DNA of 64,000 nt. Origin: an uncultured Paracoccaceae bacterium (GTDB taxonomy: Bacteria; Pseudomonadota; Alphaproteobacteria; Rhodobacterales; Rhodobacteraceae). Location of the stretch: assembly GCA_947495795.1 (NCBI GenBank), contig CANMAI010000006.1, forward strand, positions 124,001 through 188,000, written 5' to 3'. Numbering within the stretch: the first letter of the stretch is position 1; every line of letters starts with the position of its first letter. The notes under the pieces are model-generated. The model made no database searches and had not been told where the DNA came from. It saw nothing but the letters and a program-made list of their open reading frames with translations. The position numbers were made by a program, and so were the translations under genes. This document shows, piece after piece, positions 41,713 through 50,643 of the stretch.

Positions 41713-41826
41713 ATCGTGCCTCATGATGATCTTTTGGGCTGCGGTTAAGCCGCATTTGCCAAAATGTCGAGGGCATGGCTTCGCCCCTATTTAACTGCGC
41801 TTATGGAAGGTCGCGTCTGTGAGCCC

Positions 41827-42357
41827 TCAGTACTGCGTCCTGTCTTGCAAGGCCTGCTTCAGCGCCTGATAGGCCCAGGTGTTGCGCCCGCCACGCGCCC
41901 GTATTTCCAGCAGTTGTTCCGTTGCCGCTTCCAGATCTCCCTGCTCGGCCAAAGCTTGCCCCATATAGGAGCGAGCAAGGAGAAAATCGGGATCAATCGA
42001 AAGGGCCTTGCGATAGAACGCCATCGCGATCTCAGGACGGCCCGCCTTTCGGTTCGCGAACCCCTTGTAGTTCAGAATGCGCGGATCATCCGGGTTGGCC
42101 GCTTCGGCCAGAACGTCCAGCGCTTTTTCATATTGTCCGGCATGTGCCAACTCTCGCGCGGCTTCGAAAAGCGCGTCGTCGTCAAGGTTGCTTTCTTTCG
42201 GAGCCACGCAATCGCTGATCTTCTCATCCCAGATGGTGCCATCGGCGCAGTGCGTCGTGGTCTGCGTCGGTTTCGGGGGCGCGGGATCGTCCAGGCCAAC
42301 TGCAAAAACAGGAAGTGCCAGCGTGGCTGCGGCGGTTGCGATGAGGATAGGTTTCAC
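41827..42357 (-). CDS. Periplasmic TPR protein
   Basis: A 176-residue protein with a signal peptide, read from a GTG at 42357 (MKPILIATAAATLALPVFAV) that has a GGGAGA ribosome site; the longer frame lacks signal-like character. The mature protein has one Cys pair (THCADGT, SDCVAP) then tetratricopeptide repeats: ARELAHAGQYEKALDVLAEA, RILNYKGFANRKAGRPEIAM, ALSIDPDFLLARSYMGQALA. Related to periplasmic TPR scaffolds. It follows the glycosidase operon by 58 bp. Confidence 0.78.
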   Translation of the reverse strand: MKPILIATAAATLALPVFAVGLDDPAPPKPTQTTTHCADGTIWDEKISDCVAPKESNLDDDALFEAARELAHAGQYEKALDVLAEAANPDDPRILNYKGFANRKAGRPEIAMAFYRKALSIDPDFLLARSYMGQALAEQGDLEAATEQLLEIRARGGRNTWAYQALKQALQDRTQY

Positions 42358-42415
42358 GAAAGTCTCCCGGCGTCCTTGCGAAGAAGATAGCGGGCTCATC
42401 TCAAATGTCCCGCCC

Positions 42416-44299
42416 TTAGTTCGTGAGCCAGAGGGGGGCGTAAGGCGGTAGCAGGATCCAGCCTTCCAGCGGTGTGAGAGGGGTTTGGGAGAGCGTATCA
42501 AAGGGTGCGGTGATCCCTGCTTCGACAAGCATCTCCTGCGGGACGCGTTGCGGCGCTTCGGAAAAGTTGAACAGCGCTACAAGGGGCCTTCCGGGCGCTG
42601 CGCGGCGGAAGGCGAAAATGGCAGGGGCCGGGCCGGGCAGGATCTCGGTGGGGTGCTCTGCGTGAAGCTGAGGCGTGGCGGCGCGACGTGCAAGGATATG
42701 CGTGATACCGGTGAAGATCCTGCCCTCAATCGTGGCCGGATCCGTACGCTTGGTGGCCAGCGCCCAATCCATTACCGGGCGCTGCATCAGGCGCGTGTCG
42801 CCATCCTCATACTCACCACGTACGTTCAGCGTGCCAAGCTCGTCGCCCATGTATATCAGGGGCAACCCGCCGAAACTGGCGATCAGTGCATGGCCCATCA
42901 GGATCCGTGCCACTGCGTCGTCGGTTGCAACCGGATCTCCCGCTTCAAGCGCCTTTTCCAGTCCGGCGAGTGATGCGAGTGTGCCGTTGTTACGCTTGTC
43001 CTGCGTGGCAGGGTTGAACTGGAAGAGGCCACCTGTCGCAAAGCTGCCCGGAAAGACACCCTCATAAAAATCAGCCAAAAACTGGCGGTGGCTGAACGCG
43101 TTCCAGCCAACTGCATCCGCGTCCTCATCCGTGATCGCCCAGCCAATATCATCATGGCAACGGAGATACGTGGCCCATGTGGCGTTCTTGAAGTTACTCG
43201 GGAAATGCGTGCCCAGCACATGCGCCATCAGCCGGGTATCGCGTGCTGCGAGGGAAGACCAGAACTGCACCATCAGGTTATTGTGGTAGGCAAGGTTGGA
43301 CACCTTGCCGCTCTGAATGCCCTTGCCGAGATAGGCCACAAGCTCCGTGGGCGGCACAATCGCCTCCGCTTTCAGTAGGCTGCCGGGTGCCGCGATGCGG
43401 CTGACGGCGCGGAGGGCCTGAAGGATATCGTGCACGGGTGGCAGGTTCTGGCAAAGCGTGCCCATCTCCTTCCACATGAAGGCCACAGCATCGAGCCGCA
43501 GCGTCTCTGCGCCCTTGTTGAGCAGGAACAGCATGATCTCGGCGATCTCAAGGAACACCTGGGGGTTCGTCCAGTTCAGATCCCATTGATGCGTGTTGAA
43601 AGTGGTCCAAACCCATTTTTTCAGGTCTTCATCAAAGGTGAAATTTCCCGGGGCCACATCGGGAAAAATCTCCAGCAGGGTTTCTTCGTACTGGCGGGGC
43701 AGGGTATCTTCAGCGAAAGTGTGATAATAGGCCTCCGTCACCGCATCACCCGCCCGCGCCGCTTTCGCCCATGCATGGCTCTCGGATGTATGGTTGAGCA
43801 CCAGATCAATGCAGATGCCGATACCTTCGGCTCGCAATGCCGCTGCCACCGCCTCAAAATCCGCCATTGTGCCGAGGGCCGGGTTGATCTCCCGGTAATC
43901 TTCTACCGAATAGCCCCCGTCATTGGCACCTTCCCGGGGCTTCAGGCAGGGCATGAAATGGACGTAAGTGACGCCAAGCGCCTTGAGATAATCGATATGC
44001 TCCAGCACGCCGCGCAAATTGCCCGCGAAGCGGTCTATGTAGAACACGTAGCCCACCTGATCGGGCTGCTGGAACCAGCCCGGCTTCAGATCGCGCTCCA
44101 GATCTAGGCAGCGAAGGGCTGTAGGCCGAGCAGCCCAGCTATCCTCCAGCAGTGTTTTGAGCCCGTCACGGAACACCATATAGCCCGGATGCGCCCCGTA
44201 AAGCCGCTCCAAAGGCTCCCAGAGATCGGCTGCGCTGCGAGCAGAGCGCAGCGCGAAAAGCTCCGCGTCGCTGGTTGAGGCCGGACGGGTCAGCTTCAT
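42416..44299 (-). CDS. Amylosucrase-like GH13 alpha-glucosidase
   Basis: GH13 family (amylosucrase-type) enzyme acting on sucrose or alpha-glucans, probably cytoplasmic (no signal peptide). The 627 residues have the extended N-terminal helical region of amylosucrases (1-80), the barrel with DLVLNH (~165-170), RLDAVAF (nucleophile about D270), KAEAIV (acid/base about E312), CHDDIGW (about D383) and LIYMGDELG. The C-terminal beta domain ends TPLEGWILLPPYAPLWL. It may be an amylosucrase or a sucrose hydrolase/phosphorylase-like enzyme. It overlaps aroQ by 4 bp, an odd partnership. Confidence 0.88.
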   Translation of the reverse strand: MKLTRPASTSDAELFALRSARSAADLWEPLERLYGAHPGYMVFRDGLKTLLEDSWAARPTALRCLDLERDLKPGWFQQPDQVGYVFYIDRFAGNLRGVLEHIDYLKALGVTYVHFMPCLKPREGANDGGYSVEDYREINPALGTMADFEAVAAALRAEGIGICIDLVLNHTSESHAWAKAARAGDAVTEAYYHTFAEDTLPRQYEETLLEIFPDVAPGNFTFDEDLKKWVWTTFNTHQWDLNWTNPQVFLEIAEIMLFLLNKGAETLRLDAVAFMWKEMGTLCQNLPPVHDILQALRAVSRIAAPGSLLKAEAIVPPTELVAYLGKGIQSGKVSNLAYHNNLMVQFWSSLAARDTRLMAHVLGTHFPSNFKNATWATYLRCHDDIGWAITDEDADAVGWNAFSHRQFLADFYEGVFPGSFATGGLFQFNPATQDKRNNGTLASLAGLEKALEAGDPVATDDAVARILMGHALIASFGGLPLIYMGDELGTLNVRGEYEDGDTRLMQRPVMDWALATKRTDPATIEGRIFTGITHILARRAATPQLHAEHPTEILPGPAPAIFAFRRAAPGRPLVALFNFSEAPQRVPQEMLVEAGITAPFDTLSQTPLTPLEGWILLPPYAPLWLTN

Positions 44300-44727
44300 G
44301 GTAGAAGTGTTTTGACCGCGCGAAGTGCGGCACCGTAGCCCGCCACGCCGAAACCAGCGATCACGACATCGGCAGCGGGTGCGATGTAGGAGACATGCCG
44401 AAAGGCCTCGCGCTTGTGCGGATTGGAGATATGCAGCTCGATCACCTTTCCCTCATAGGCTTTCAACGCGTCATGCAAAGCCACGGAGGTATGCGTATAG
44501 GCCCCCGCATTGAGGATAATCGCATCCTGCGTCTCCCGCGCCTCCTGAACCCAATCCACCAGCAAGCCTTCGTGGTTGGATTGGCGGCAGGTGAGGGTAA
44601 GGCCCAATTGATCAGCGGTTTCGGCAGCTGCTGTCTCCACTTCGGCCAGCGTTGTCGCTCCGTAAATATGCGGCTCCCTCAGGCCGAGGAGGTTGAGGTT
44701 GGGGCCGTTCAGCAAAAGCACGTTCAT
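44296..44727 (-). CDS. aroQ: 3-dehydroquinate dehydratase, type II
   Basis: Third step of the shikimate pathway. The 143 residues begin MNVLLLNGPNLNLLGLREPH with catalytic Tyr22 in IYG, then CRQSNHEGLLVDWVQEAR (~46-64), ILNAGAYTHTSVAL, ELHISNPHKREAFRHVSYIA (His about 100) and IAGFGVAGYGAALRA, a full type II enzyme. It overlaps the glycosidase (4 bp) and an upstream paralogue (4 bp). The name aroQ is the dehydroquinase one and is unrelated to the AroQ chorismate mutase fold at 417-722. Confidence 0.94.
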   Translation of the reverse strand: MNVLLLNGPNLNLLGLREPHIYGATTLAEVETAAAETADQLGLTLTCRQSNHEGLLVDWVQEARETQDAIILNAGAYTHTSVALHDALKAYEGKVIELHISNPHKREAFRHVSYIAPAADVVIAGFGVAGYGAALRAVKTLLP

Positions 44728-45083
44728 GTCTTGCGCTCCGCGATCAGTGCGAGGGCTGCACCGTATCCGGCCATGCCAAGCCCATAAAGCTGCGCATCTG
44801 CGCCACCGCTGGCCTTGCCTTTGGCGGTTATGTTCTCCGGCTGCACTTCCACGGAAAAATCGCCCAGTGCCTCGATTCCGGAGGCCTGAGCGCCACCCGG
44901 CTCCGGCGTTACGATAAAGGCGTTGGCCGCGATCTCGCCAAGTGCCTCTGCAAAAGCTTCAGCTTCAGGCGCATGGGTAAGAGAGAGCGAGAGGCCAAGC
45001 GGCTCTGCGGTGCGCTCGCACATGGCAAAGGCTGCATCCGCGAAAGCGGCATCGCCATGCCCGATGATCACACGCACATCCAT
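44724..45083 (-). CDS. Degenerate type II dehydroquinase paralogue
   Basis: A 119-residue protein whose end LYGLGMAGYGAALALIAERK mirrors the aroQ end IAGFGVAGYGAALRAVK, and whose middle (AFIVTPEPGGAQASGIEAL, SVEVQPENITAKGK) aligns with ILNAGAYTHTSVAL and IELHISNPHKR positions. The catalytic Tyr loop (NGPNLNLLG...YG) and the HIS motif are absent, so it is unlikely to be a dehydratase. It sits directly upstream of the true aroQ, overlapping by 4 bp. It may be a regulator subunit or a decaying duplicate. No experimental role is known to me. Confidence 0.65.
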   Translation of the reverse strand: MDVRVIIGHGDAAFADAAFAMCERTAEPLGLSLSLTHAPEAEAFAEALGEIAANAFIVTPEPGGAQASGIEALGDFSVEVQPENITAKGKASGGADAQLYGLGMAGYGAALALIAERKT

Positions 45084-45189
45084 CAGTGCTCCTCCCTTCG
45101 CTGCTCCTGATCTTAGAGGCGGCGAGGCGGGGATTTGTCAAGGTGTGGGGGCGTGGCGTAAGGAGGGGCATCTGCTGGGAGTTCGTTTC

Positions 45190-45954
45190 ATGCCACATCC
45201 ATCAGCCGCCAAGGGCTATTCCCGTGCAAGTGGCACGTATGAACGGGGCCGCCCCGGCTACCCGGCGGTACTTGTGGGGTGGCTTCGGAATGATCTCGGG
45301 CTTCGCTCCGGGCAGGTGGTGCTTGATCTTGGGGCAGGCACGGGCAAGTTCACCGGGCACCTTACCGCAACCGGCGCTGATGTGATTGCCGTGGAGCCGG
45401 TGGCTGAGATGCTTGCAGAGCTGAGCCGACGCCACAGCACGGTGCGGGCGCTTGAAGGCCGCGCAGATTCCATTCCTCTTGAGGATGAAAGCGTGGATTG
45501 TGTTGTCTGCGCTCAGGCGTTTCACTGGTTTGCAAGCGATGCCACACTGGCCGAGATCCGCCGCGTGCTTCGCCCCGGAGGGCGGCTCTCGCTGATCTGG
45601 AACGTACGAGATGAAGATGTGGCGTGGGTCGCGCGCCTCACGAAGATCATGGCGCCTTATGAGGAAGGCACACCGCGCTTTCATACCGGCGCGTGGCGAA
45701 AGGTTTTTCCGGCGGAAGGCTTCAGTGCGCTGGAGGAGGTCTCCTTTCCGCACACGCATGACGGGCTGTTCGAGCAGGTGGTGGTGGACCGTGTGCTTTC
45801 CGTCAGTTTTATCGCGGCCTTGCCGGAGGCAACGCAAGCCAAGGTGGCCGCAGAAATCCGCCGGATGGCAAGCGAAGAGCCCCTTCTGGCCACGCCTGAA
45901 GCCGTATCCTTTCCCTATTCGACGCTCTGCGCGCTGGTACACAAGCAGAGCTGA
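45190..45954 (+). CDS. SAM-dependent methyltransferase
   Basis: A 254-residue class I methyltransferase. VVLDLGAGTGKFTGHLTATG (~43-62) is the SAM-binding motif I, VIAVEPVAEML motif II, VDCVVCAQAFHWFA (~99-112) the post-I motif, and RRVLRPGGRLSLIWNV motif III. The start at 45190 has GGGAG upstream; a much longer frame overlaps the divergent dehydroquinase gene and is rejected. The substrate is unknown (ubiquinone-type or small-molecule methylase families share this layout). Convergent with the MttB-family gene 3 bp away. Confidence 0.85.
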   Translation: MPHPSAAKGYSRASGTYERGRPGYPAVLVGWLRNDLGLRSGQVVLDLGAGTGKFTGHLTATGADVIAVEPVAEMLAELSRRHSTVRALEGRADSIPLEDESVDCVVCAQAFHWFASDATLAEIRRVLRPGGRLSLIWNVRDEDVAWVARLTKIMAPYEEGTPRFHTGAWRKVFPAEGFSALEEVSFPHTHDGLFEQVVVDRVLSVSFIAALPEATQAKVAAEIRRMASEEPLLATPEAVSFPYSTLCALVHKQS

Positions 45955-45957
45955 CGC

Positions 45958-47511
45958 TCAGAAATCCGTCGGCGCACCACCTTCCGATTTCCGCCGATCC
46001 ACAAAGGCCTGCAATTCCTCGCGCACAGCCTCATCCATCGGAGGTGGTGTGTAATCGGCCAGAATGGCCTTCCACGTGCGGTTGGCGCGGTCCGATGTCC
46101 ACTCAGCGCCCGCCTCGGCCCATGCTTCATAGTTGCGCCAGTCACTGAGAAACGGGGAATAGAACGCATTTTCATAGCGCGCCTGCGTGTGATCGCACCC
46201 AAAGAAATGGCCATTGGGGCCGACCTCCCGCATGGCATCCAGCGCAATTCCATCCGGCGATGTATCTGTGAGCACGGGGTCGAAATAGCGCTGGATCTGC
46301 TGGAGCACTTCGCAATCCATCACGAACTTCTCGTAAGATGCGATCAGCCCGCCTTCCAGCCACCCGGCCGCGTGGTAGACGAGATTGACGCCAGATTGCA
46401 CGGAGGCCCACATCGAATTCATACTCTCCCACATCGCCTGCCCATCCGGCGCGTTGGCGGCGCAGGCGTTGGAGGCGCGGAGCGGTATGCCGTAGAACCG
46501 CGCCATCTGGCCCGTCATCTGGGTCGCCCGCATATATTCGGGCGTGCCAAATGCGGGCGCGCCGGATTTCATATCCACATTGGACGTAAACGTGCCCATC
46601 ACGCAGGGCGTGCCGGGGTTGATGAATTGGAAAAGCGCGATAGCCGCCAATGCCTCGGCAACAGATTGGGTGACGGCACCCGCCATGGTAACAGGTGCCA
46701 TGGCTCCGGCCAGCGTGAAGGGGGTGACCACCACAGGCTGGCCACGCCGGGCAAAGCGCATGGCTCCGTCCAGCATCGGCCAATCATGCTTGAGCGGCGA
46801 GGAGGAGTTGATATTGGTGTAGATCCGCGCCTTGGAATAGAACTCCACCTCCGCCAGTCCGGAGGCGATGCGCGCCATCTCCAGCACATCCTCCACCCGC
46901 TCCGTCCCCAGCGAATAGGCGTGGCACACCTTGTCCGTAAGCGTCAGCTTCTCGTAAAGGCAATCGAGATGGCGAATGCTGGCGTGGATATCCACCGGTT
47001 CCACTGGATAGCCGCCCGCAACATGGATGCAGTTGAAATACTGCGTCAGCTTCAGGAAATCCTTGAAGCTCTCGAAATCGCCCACGCGCCTGCCGCGATC
47101 CAAATCCATCACATTGGGAGGAGAGGAGACATTGACGAAGGCCATATGCTTGCCGCCGATTGTCAGCTTGCGCTCCGGGTTGCGGGGGATGATGTCGAAC
47201 GCGGAGGGTGCTTTCCCGATCATCTCCATGACCCACGCGCGATCCATCCGCACATTCTGGCCTTCTACCTTGCACCCGGCCTGCCGCAGATAGTCGAGAG
47301 CTTCATCATTCAGAAATTCAATGCCGATCTCTTCCAGCACCCGCATGGCACCGTCATGGATCGCCGCCACGCCTTCCTCTCGCAAGGGCTCCGTGGGGTG
47401 ATCCACGTTGTAGGGCTGCGCCCACGGGCTTTGGTGGATGGCGGGCCCGCTGCCTGAGCGGCGGCTGTTTGCGGCGCGCCCGCCACTGCGGCGGGCTCTG
47501 CGATCTGACAT
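45958..47511 (-). CDS. MttB-family (trimethylamine/glycine-betaine) methyltransferase, non-pyrrolysine
   Basis: A 517-residue MttB-family protein. After a basic, Ser/Gly-rich N-terminus it reads RVLEEIGIEFLNDEAL, FVNVSSPPNVMDLD, SSPLKHDWPMLDGAM and GTFTSNVDMKSGAPAFGTPE, all typical of the barrel. No in-frame amber codon interrupts it, so it belongs to the non-pyrrolysine group that includes glycine-betaine:corrinoid methyltransferases. These work with corrinoid proteins, which fits a genome that makes cobalamin. No corrinoid partner gene is in the window. Confidence 0.86.
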   Translation of the reverse strand: MSDRRARRSGGRAANSRRSGSGPAIHQSPWAQPYNVDHPTEPLREEGVAAIHDGAMRVLEEIGIEFLNDEALDYLRQAGCKVEGQNVRMDRAWVMEMIGKAPSAFDIIPRNPERKLTIGGKHMAFVNVSSPPNVMDLDRGRRVGDFESFKDFLKLTQYFNCIHVAGGYPVEPVDIHASIRHLDCLYEKLTLTDKVCHAYSLGTERVEDVLEMARIASGLAEVEFYSKARIYTNINSSSPLKHDWPMLDGAMRFARRGQPVVVTPFTLAGAMAPVTMAGAVTQSVAEALAAIALFQFINPGTPCVMGTFTSNVDMKSGAPAFGTPEYMRATQMTGQMARFYGIPLRASNACAANAPDGQAMWESMNSMWASVQSGVNLVYHAAGWLEGGLIASYEKFVMDCEVLQQIQRYFDPVLTDTSPDGIALDAMREVGPNGHFFGCDHTQARYENAFYSPFLSDWRNYEAWAEAGAEWTSDRANRTWKAILADYTPPPMDEAVREELQAFVDRRKSEGGAPTDF

Positions 47512-47560
47512 GGATACCTCGGGCTGTCTATTACAGGGCCATCCAAGCCCGTTGCCCCCC

Positions 47561-48289
47561 TCAGATCATGGTCGTTTGCGACAAAGGATGCGTCGCATTT
47601 CGGGAAGCGAGCCATTCCGGCAGATCCGCGATACTCGCAAGTACGGTATCGGCATGGGGCGTGAGATCTGCGCGATCCGCCACACCCGTCAGCACGCCGA
47701 CACGCACCATGCCTGCCGCGTGGGCAGCATGAAGATCATGCGTGCTGTCGCCAACCATCGCCACGCGTGCAGGCTCAATACCCGTTGCCTCACAAAAGCC
47801 GAGCAGCATGCCGGGGGCAGGTTTCGCACCAAAGCCGCTATCGTAGCCTGCCACGAAATCGAATAGGTGATCGACGCCCGCTGCCTCCAGATGGCGCCTT
47901 GCGGGCAACTCGGCGTCGTTGGTCGCCACTCCGAGGGGCAGCCCTTGCCCCCGCAACCAGCTGAGCAATTCGGGCAGCGATGCGACCGGTACCTGAGGTG
48001 CCGCGGCGGTTCCATAGATCACTTCGGCCTGAATGGTCTCGCGTGGCAAGTCCGGCAATGCCTCGGCAATGCAGGTGATCATGTAATCCGCGCTGCTGGC
48101 GATGATAGCGCTTTCGGGATGAAAAGCCTGTGCTTTGAGATCAAACCCGAGGGCTGCGGCGAGGTGCTGCTGGCGCGCCGGTTCCTGTCCTGCAAGCCGC
48201 TGGATAAATCCGAACGTCCAGGCTCCCCAGCTTGCCTGAAAATCGAAGAGCGTGCCGTCCTTATCGAAAAGGATGCCTTCTATCTGCAT
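47561..48289 (-). CDS. HAD-family phosphatase (phosphoglycolate phosphatase-like)
   Basis: A 242-residue HAD hydrolase: GILFDKDGTLFDF (~4-16) with the nucleophile Asp, LGVATNDAEL (~119-128), GFGAKPAPGML (Lys, ~155-165) and VAMVGDSTHDLHAAHAAG (~178-195). The alpha-helical cap follows motif I, as in Gph-like enzymes. The start at 48289 fits the family (MQIEGILFDKDGT); an upstream extension is less plausible. It is transcribed divergently from the thioesterase gene. Possible substrates include phosphoglycolate; not certain. Confidence 0.85.
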   Translation of the reverse strand: MQIEGILFDKDGTLFDFQASWGAWTFGFIQRLAGQEPARQQHLAAALGFDLKAQAFHPESAIIASSADYMITCIAEALPDLPRETIQAEVIYGTAAAPQVPVASLPELLSWLRGQGLPLGVATNDAELPARRHLEAAGVDHLFDFVAGYDSGFGAKPAPGMLLGFCEATGIEPARVAMVGDSTHDLHAAHAAGMVRVGVLTGVADRADLTPHADTVLASIADLPEWLASRNATHPLSQTTMI

Positions 48290-48369
48290 ATTGCTGCCCT
48301 TCCGATGCCTCTTGCCTCGACGGGGCAAGATATGGATATTGCTGCATTCTTTCACTGTTCGGAGCCGCC

Positions 48370-48801
48370 ATGAAACGCCCCCGCCAGACGCGCGAAGCCT
48401 ATGCCGAGTTCACTTCGATGACCACCCGCTGGCGGGACAATGATGTTTATGGGCACATGAACAACGTGGTGTTCTACGAATATGTTGATACCTGCGTGAA
48501 CGGCTGGCTGATCCGATCGGGTGCGCTGGAGGTGCCTGGCGGGCCGGTGATCGGCTTGGTTGTCGAATCGGCCTGTGTATTCCGCGCACCGTTGCGTTTT
48601 CCGGAGCCTCTGGGCACCGGGTTGCGGGCCAGCCGGATCGGCACCTCTTCGGTTCAATATGAAGTGGGCCTCTTTGAGGGGGACTGCAGAGAGGCGGCTG
48701 CGGAGGCGCGGTTCACGCATGTTTACGTGGACAGGGAGACGCGGCGGCCGGTGCCGCTGAGCGAAGAGATGCGAGCCGCCTTGGAGGCGATCCGCGTCTG
48801 A
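48370..48801 (+). CDS. Hotdog-fold acyl-CoA thioesterase (YbgC/4-HBT type)
   Basis: A 143-residue thioesterase. TRWRDNDVYGHMNNVVFYEYVDT (fragments at ~18-40) is the 4-hydroxybenzoyl-CoA thioesterase / YbgC signature with the catalytic Asp in RDND. VIGLVVESACVFRAPLRFPEP and THVYVDRETRRPVPL complete the hotdog. The ATG at 48370 is 80 bp from the divergent HAD start. Substrate: a CoA or ACP thioester, not further defined. Convergent with the DUF3572 gene, 4 bp away. Confidence 0.85.
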   Translation: MKRPRQTREAYAEFTSMTTRWRDNDVYGHMNNVVFYEYVDTCVNGWLIRSGALEVPGGPVIGLVVESACVFRAPLRFPEPLGTGLRASRIGTSSVQYEVGLFEGDCREAAAEARFTHVYVDRETRRPVPLSEEMRAALEAIRV

Positions 48802-48805
48802 GAGT

Positions 48806-49084
48806 TCATGTCCAGTGCGGCACATCTCCGCCGGGCAGAGCCGCACGTGCGGAAACCACGCTTTCGGGTGCTATGTTTTCAGTTTCAGCAAAGGCCAGAA
48901 CGTTTTCATCCGCTGAAAGCACATAATCGAGCACTGCGCCCAGAAAGGCAGGCTCCTGTGCCTGTGTGCGCAGCGATGAGATGTCAGCGCCCGTCAGCGC
49001 GATAAAGCCTTCGAAACGCTCCGGCTCCTGCGCGATCCAGAGAAGGGCTGAGGCTGCGAGGGTTGCGGCTGCATCCGTGTTCAT
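48806..49084 (-). CDS. DUF3572 family protein
   Basis: A 92-residue alphaproteobacterial protein. MNTDAAATLAASALLWIAQE and RFEGFIALTGADISSLRTQA are typical of the DUF3572 family; ENVLAFAETENIAPESV follows and it ends in ALPGGDVPHWT. The ATG at 49084 has GAGGAAAAC upstream; a start five codons earlier is in frame. Cytoplasmic, function unknown. Such genes are often next to pleD-like genes in Rhodobacteraceae, as here (start regions are divergent). Confidence 0.82.
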   Translation of the reverse strand: MNTDAAATLAASALLWIAQEPERFEGFIALTGADISSLRTQAQEPAFLGAVLDYVLSADENVLAFAETENIAPESVVSARAALPGGDVPHWT

Positions 49085-49209
49085 CGGTGTTTTCCTCAAA
49101 TACGATCTGCATTCAAATCAACATGTTTCCCTAAAGCATTTATTAATCAGTTCCTCGGACATTGCGACGTCAAAAGCGGGTTGTTTTTAGAAACCCCGAA
49201 AGAGAGCAA

Positions 49210-50634
49210 ATGTCAGGATGCATTCTTATAGTTAACCCGGTGCCCGCGATGCGGGCATTGATGCGATCCAAGCTTGAGGCGGCCTATTTCGCGGTTGTCA
49301 CAGCCAAGGGGCTGGGCGATGTGCTCCACATGGCGGAGGAAACGGCACCCGACGCGGTTCTCCTCTCCTCGGATCTCGATATTTCCGATGCGCTGAACAT
49401 ATGCCGCAAGATCAAGTCCGCGCCCGCTCTGGCCACCCTTCCGGTGATGATCACGCTTGCCGCTGGCGAGGAAAGCGTGGCAGCAGCCTTTGAAGCAGGC
49501 GCGGATGATGTGCTCACAGCCCCCTGTGAAGCATCCATTCTGCGCGCGCGGATGCGCAATCTTGTACGTGGCAAACTTGCTCTTGATACGCTGCGCCTGC
49601 AGGACGATACCGCCAGGGCGCTCGGTTTTGATGCAACCAAGACGTTTGGAGCGAGCTCGGTTTGTGTTAAACAGAAAAAGGTATTGCTGATGCCCGCAAC
49701 CCTCGTGGACGGAGCCAACTGGGCGCGTTCACTGGCCGAAGCCGGGATGAAAACAGAGGTTGATTTCGACAGTTTGAGCCTGACGGGCACCTCTCCGGAT
49801 GCCTCCGCAATGGAACATGGGCTGGCGGCCCGCAACTGGCATAACATTTCGGCGCTGATTATCGGCCACGATCCTCAAGTTGGCCAGAATGGCCTGCTTA
49901 CGCTGGCGCGACTGCGCAGCCGGTCGGCCACGCGGGATGTGCCTGTTCTCATGGCGCTGTCCGATGGCGCTCTGGAAGATGCGAGTTCGGCTCTGGAGAT
50001 GGGCGCCAACGATTTCATCCAGCTTCCGGGAAAATCCGGCGAGCTGGCAGGCCGGGTTGCAGCGCAGCTGCGCCGCCACCGCTTTTCCGAAAAGCTGCAA
50101 CACACCCTTCAGGAAGGCGTGCGCCTCTCCCTTGTCGATCCTCTCACCCGCCTCCACAACCGGCGCTATGCGATAACGGCGCTGGAGGCCCTGCAGGCTC
50201 GTGTTGCGGATGAGTGCGAACCTGCAGCCGTCATGATGCTGGATCTCGATCGCTTCAAGAGAGTGAATGATGAGTATGGCCATCAGGCTGGGGACGCCGT
50301 TCTGAAAGAGGTGGCAGATCGTCTGAGCACGACACTCGGACCAGACGATCTTCTGGCACGGCTGGGAGGCGAAGAGTTCTGCGTTGCACGCAGTGCAATC
50401 CTGCCCGTTGCGGCCGTGACACTTGCGGAGCAGATCCGAAAGGCGGTTGAAACCCGCCCCATCCGTCTGCCTTCGGGCCATCAGGTCAGGGTCACTATCA
50501 GCATCGGCGTGGCCATGGCGATGCCTGGAGGGGCCGCTTCCGTCCAAGCTCTGCTCGATCAGGCGGACAGGGCGCTTTATGCCAGCAAGGCGGCAGGGCG
50601 CAACTGTGTGCGCTTTCACAGGGTCGCGGCCTGA
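49210..50634 (+). CDS. pleD: PleD-like diguanylate cyclase with degenerate receivers
   Basis: Makes cyclic di-GMP from GTP. The 474 residues contain two receiver-like domains (~1-115 and ~155-295) and a GGDEF domain (~310-470) with LVDPLTRLHNRRYA, MLDLDRFKRVNDEYGHQAGD and RLGGEEF (386-390). The first receiver lacks key residues: ILIVNP instead of an Asp pair, LLSSD where the phospho-Asp should be, and LTAP instead of the conserved Lys-Pro. No RxxD I-site precedes GGEEF (GPDD at that place). So input control and product inhibition look altered compared with Caulobacter PleD. Confidence 0.88.
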   Translation: MSGCILIVNPVPAMRALMRSKLEAAYFAVVTAKGLGDVLHMAEETAPDAVLLSSDLDISDALNICRKIKSAPALATLPVMITLAAGEESVAAAFEAGADDVLTAPCEASILRARMRNLVRGKLALDTLRLQDDTARALGFDATKTFGASSVCVKQKKVLLMPATLVDGANWARSLAEAGMKTEVDFDSLSLTGTSPDASAMEHGLAARNWHNISALIIGHDPQVGQNGLLTLARLRSRSATRDVPVLMALSDGALEDASSALEMGANDFIQLPGKSGELAGRVAAQLRRHRFSEKLQHTLQEGVRLSLVDPLTRLHNRRYAITALEALQARVADECEPAAVMMLDLDRFKRVNDEYGHQAGDAVLKEVADRLSTTLGPDDLLARLGGEEFCVARSAILPVAAVTLAEQIRKAVETRPIRLPSGHQVRVTISIGVAMAMPGGAASVQALLDQADRALYASKAAGRNCVRFHRVAA

Positions 50635-50643
50635 AGCTCTTTC

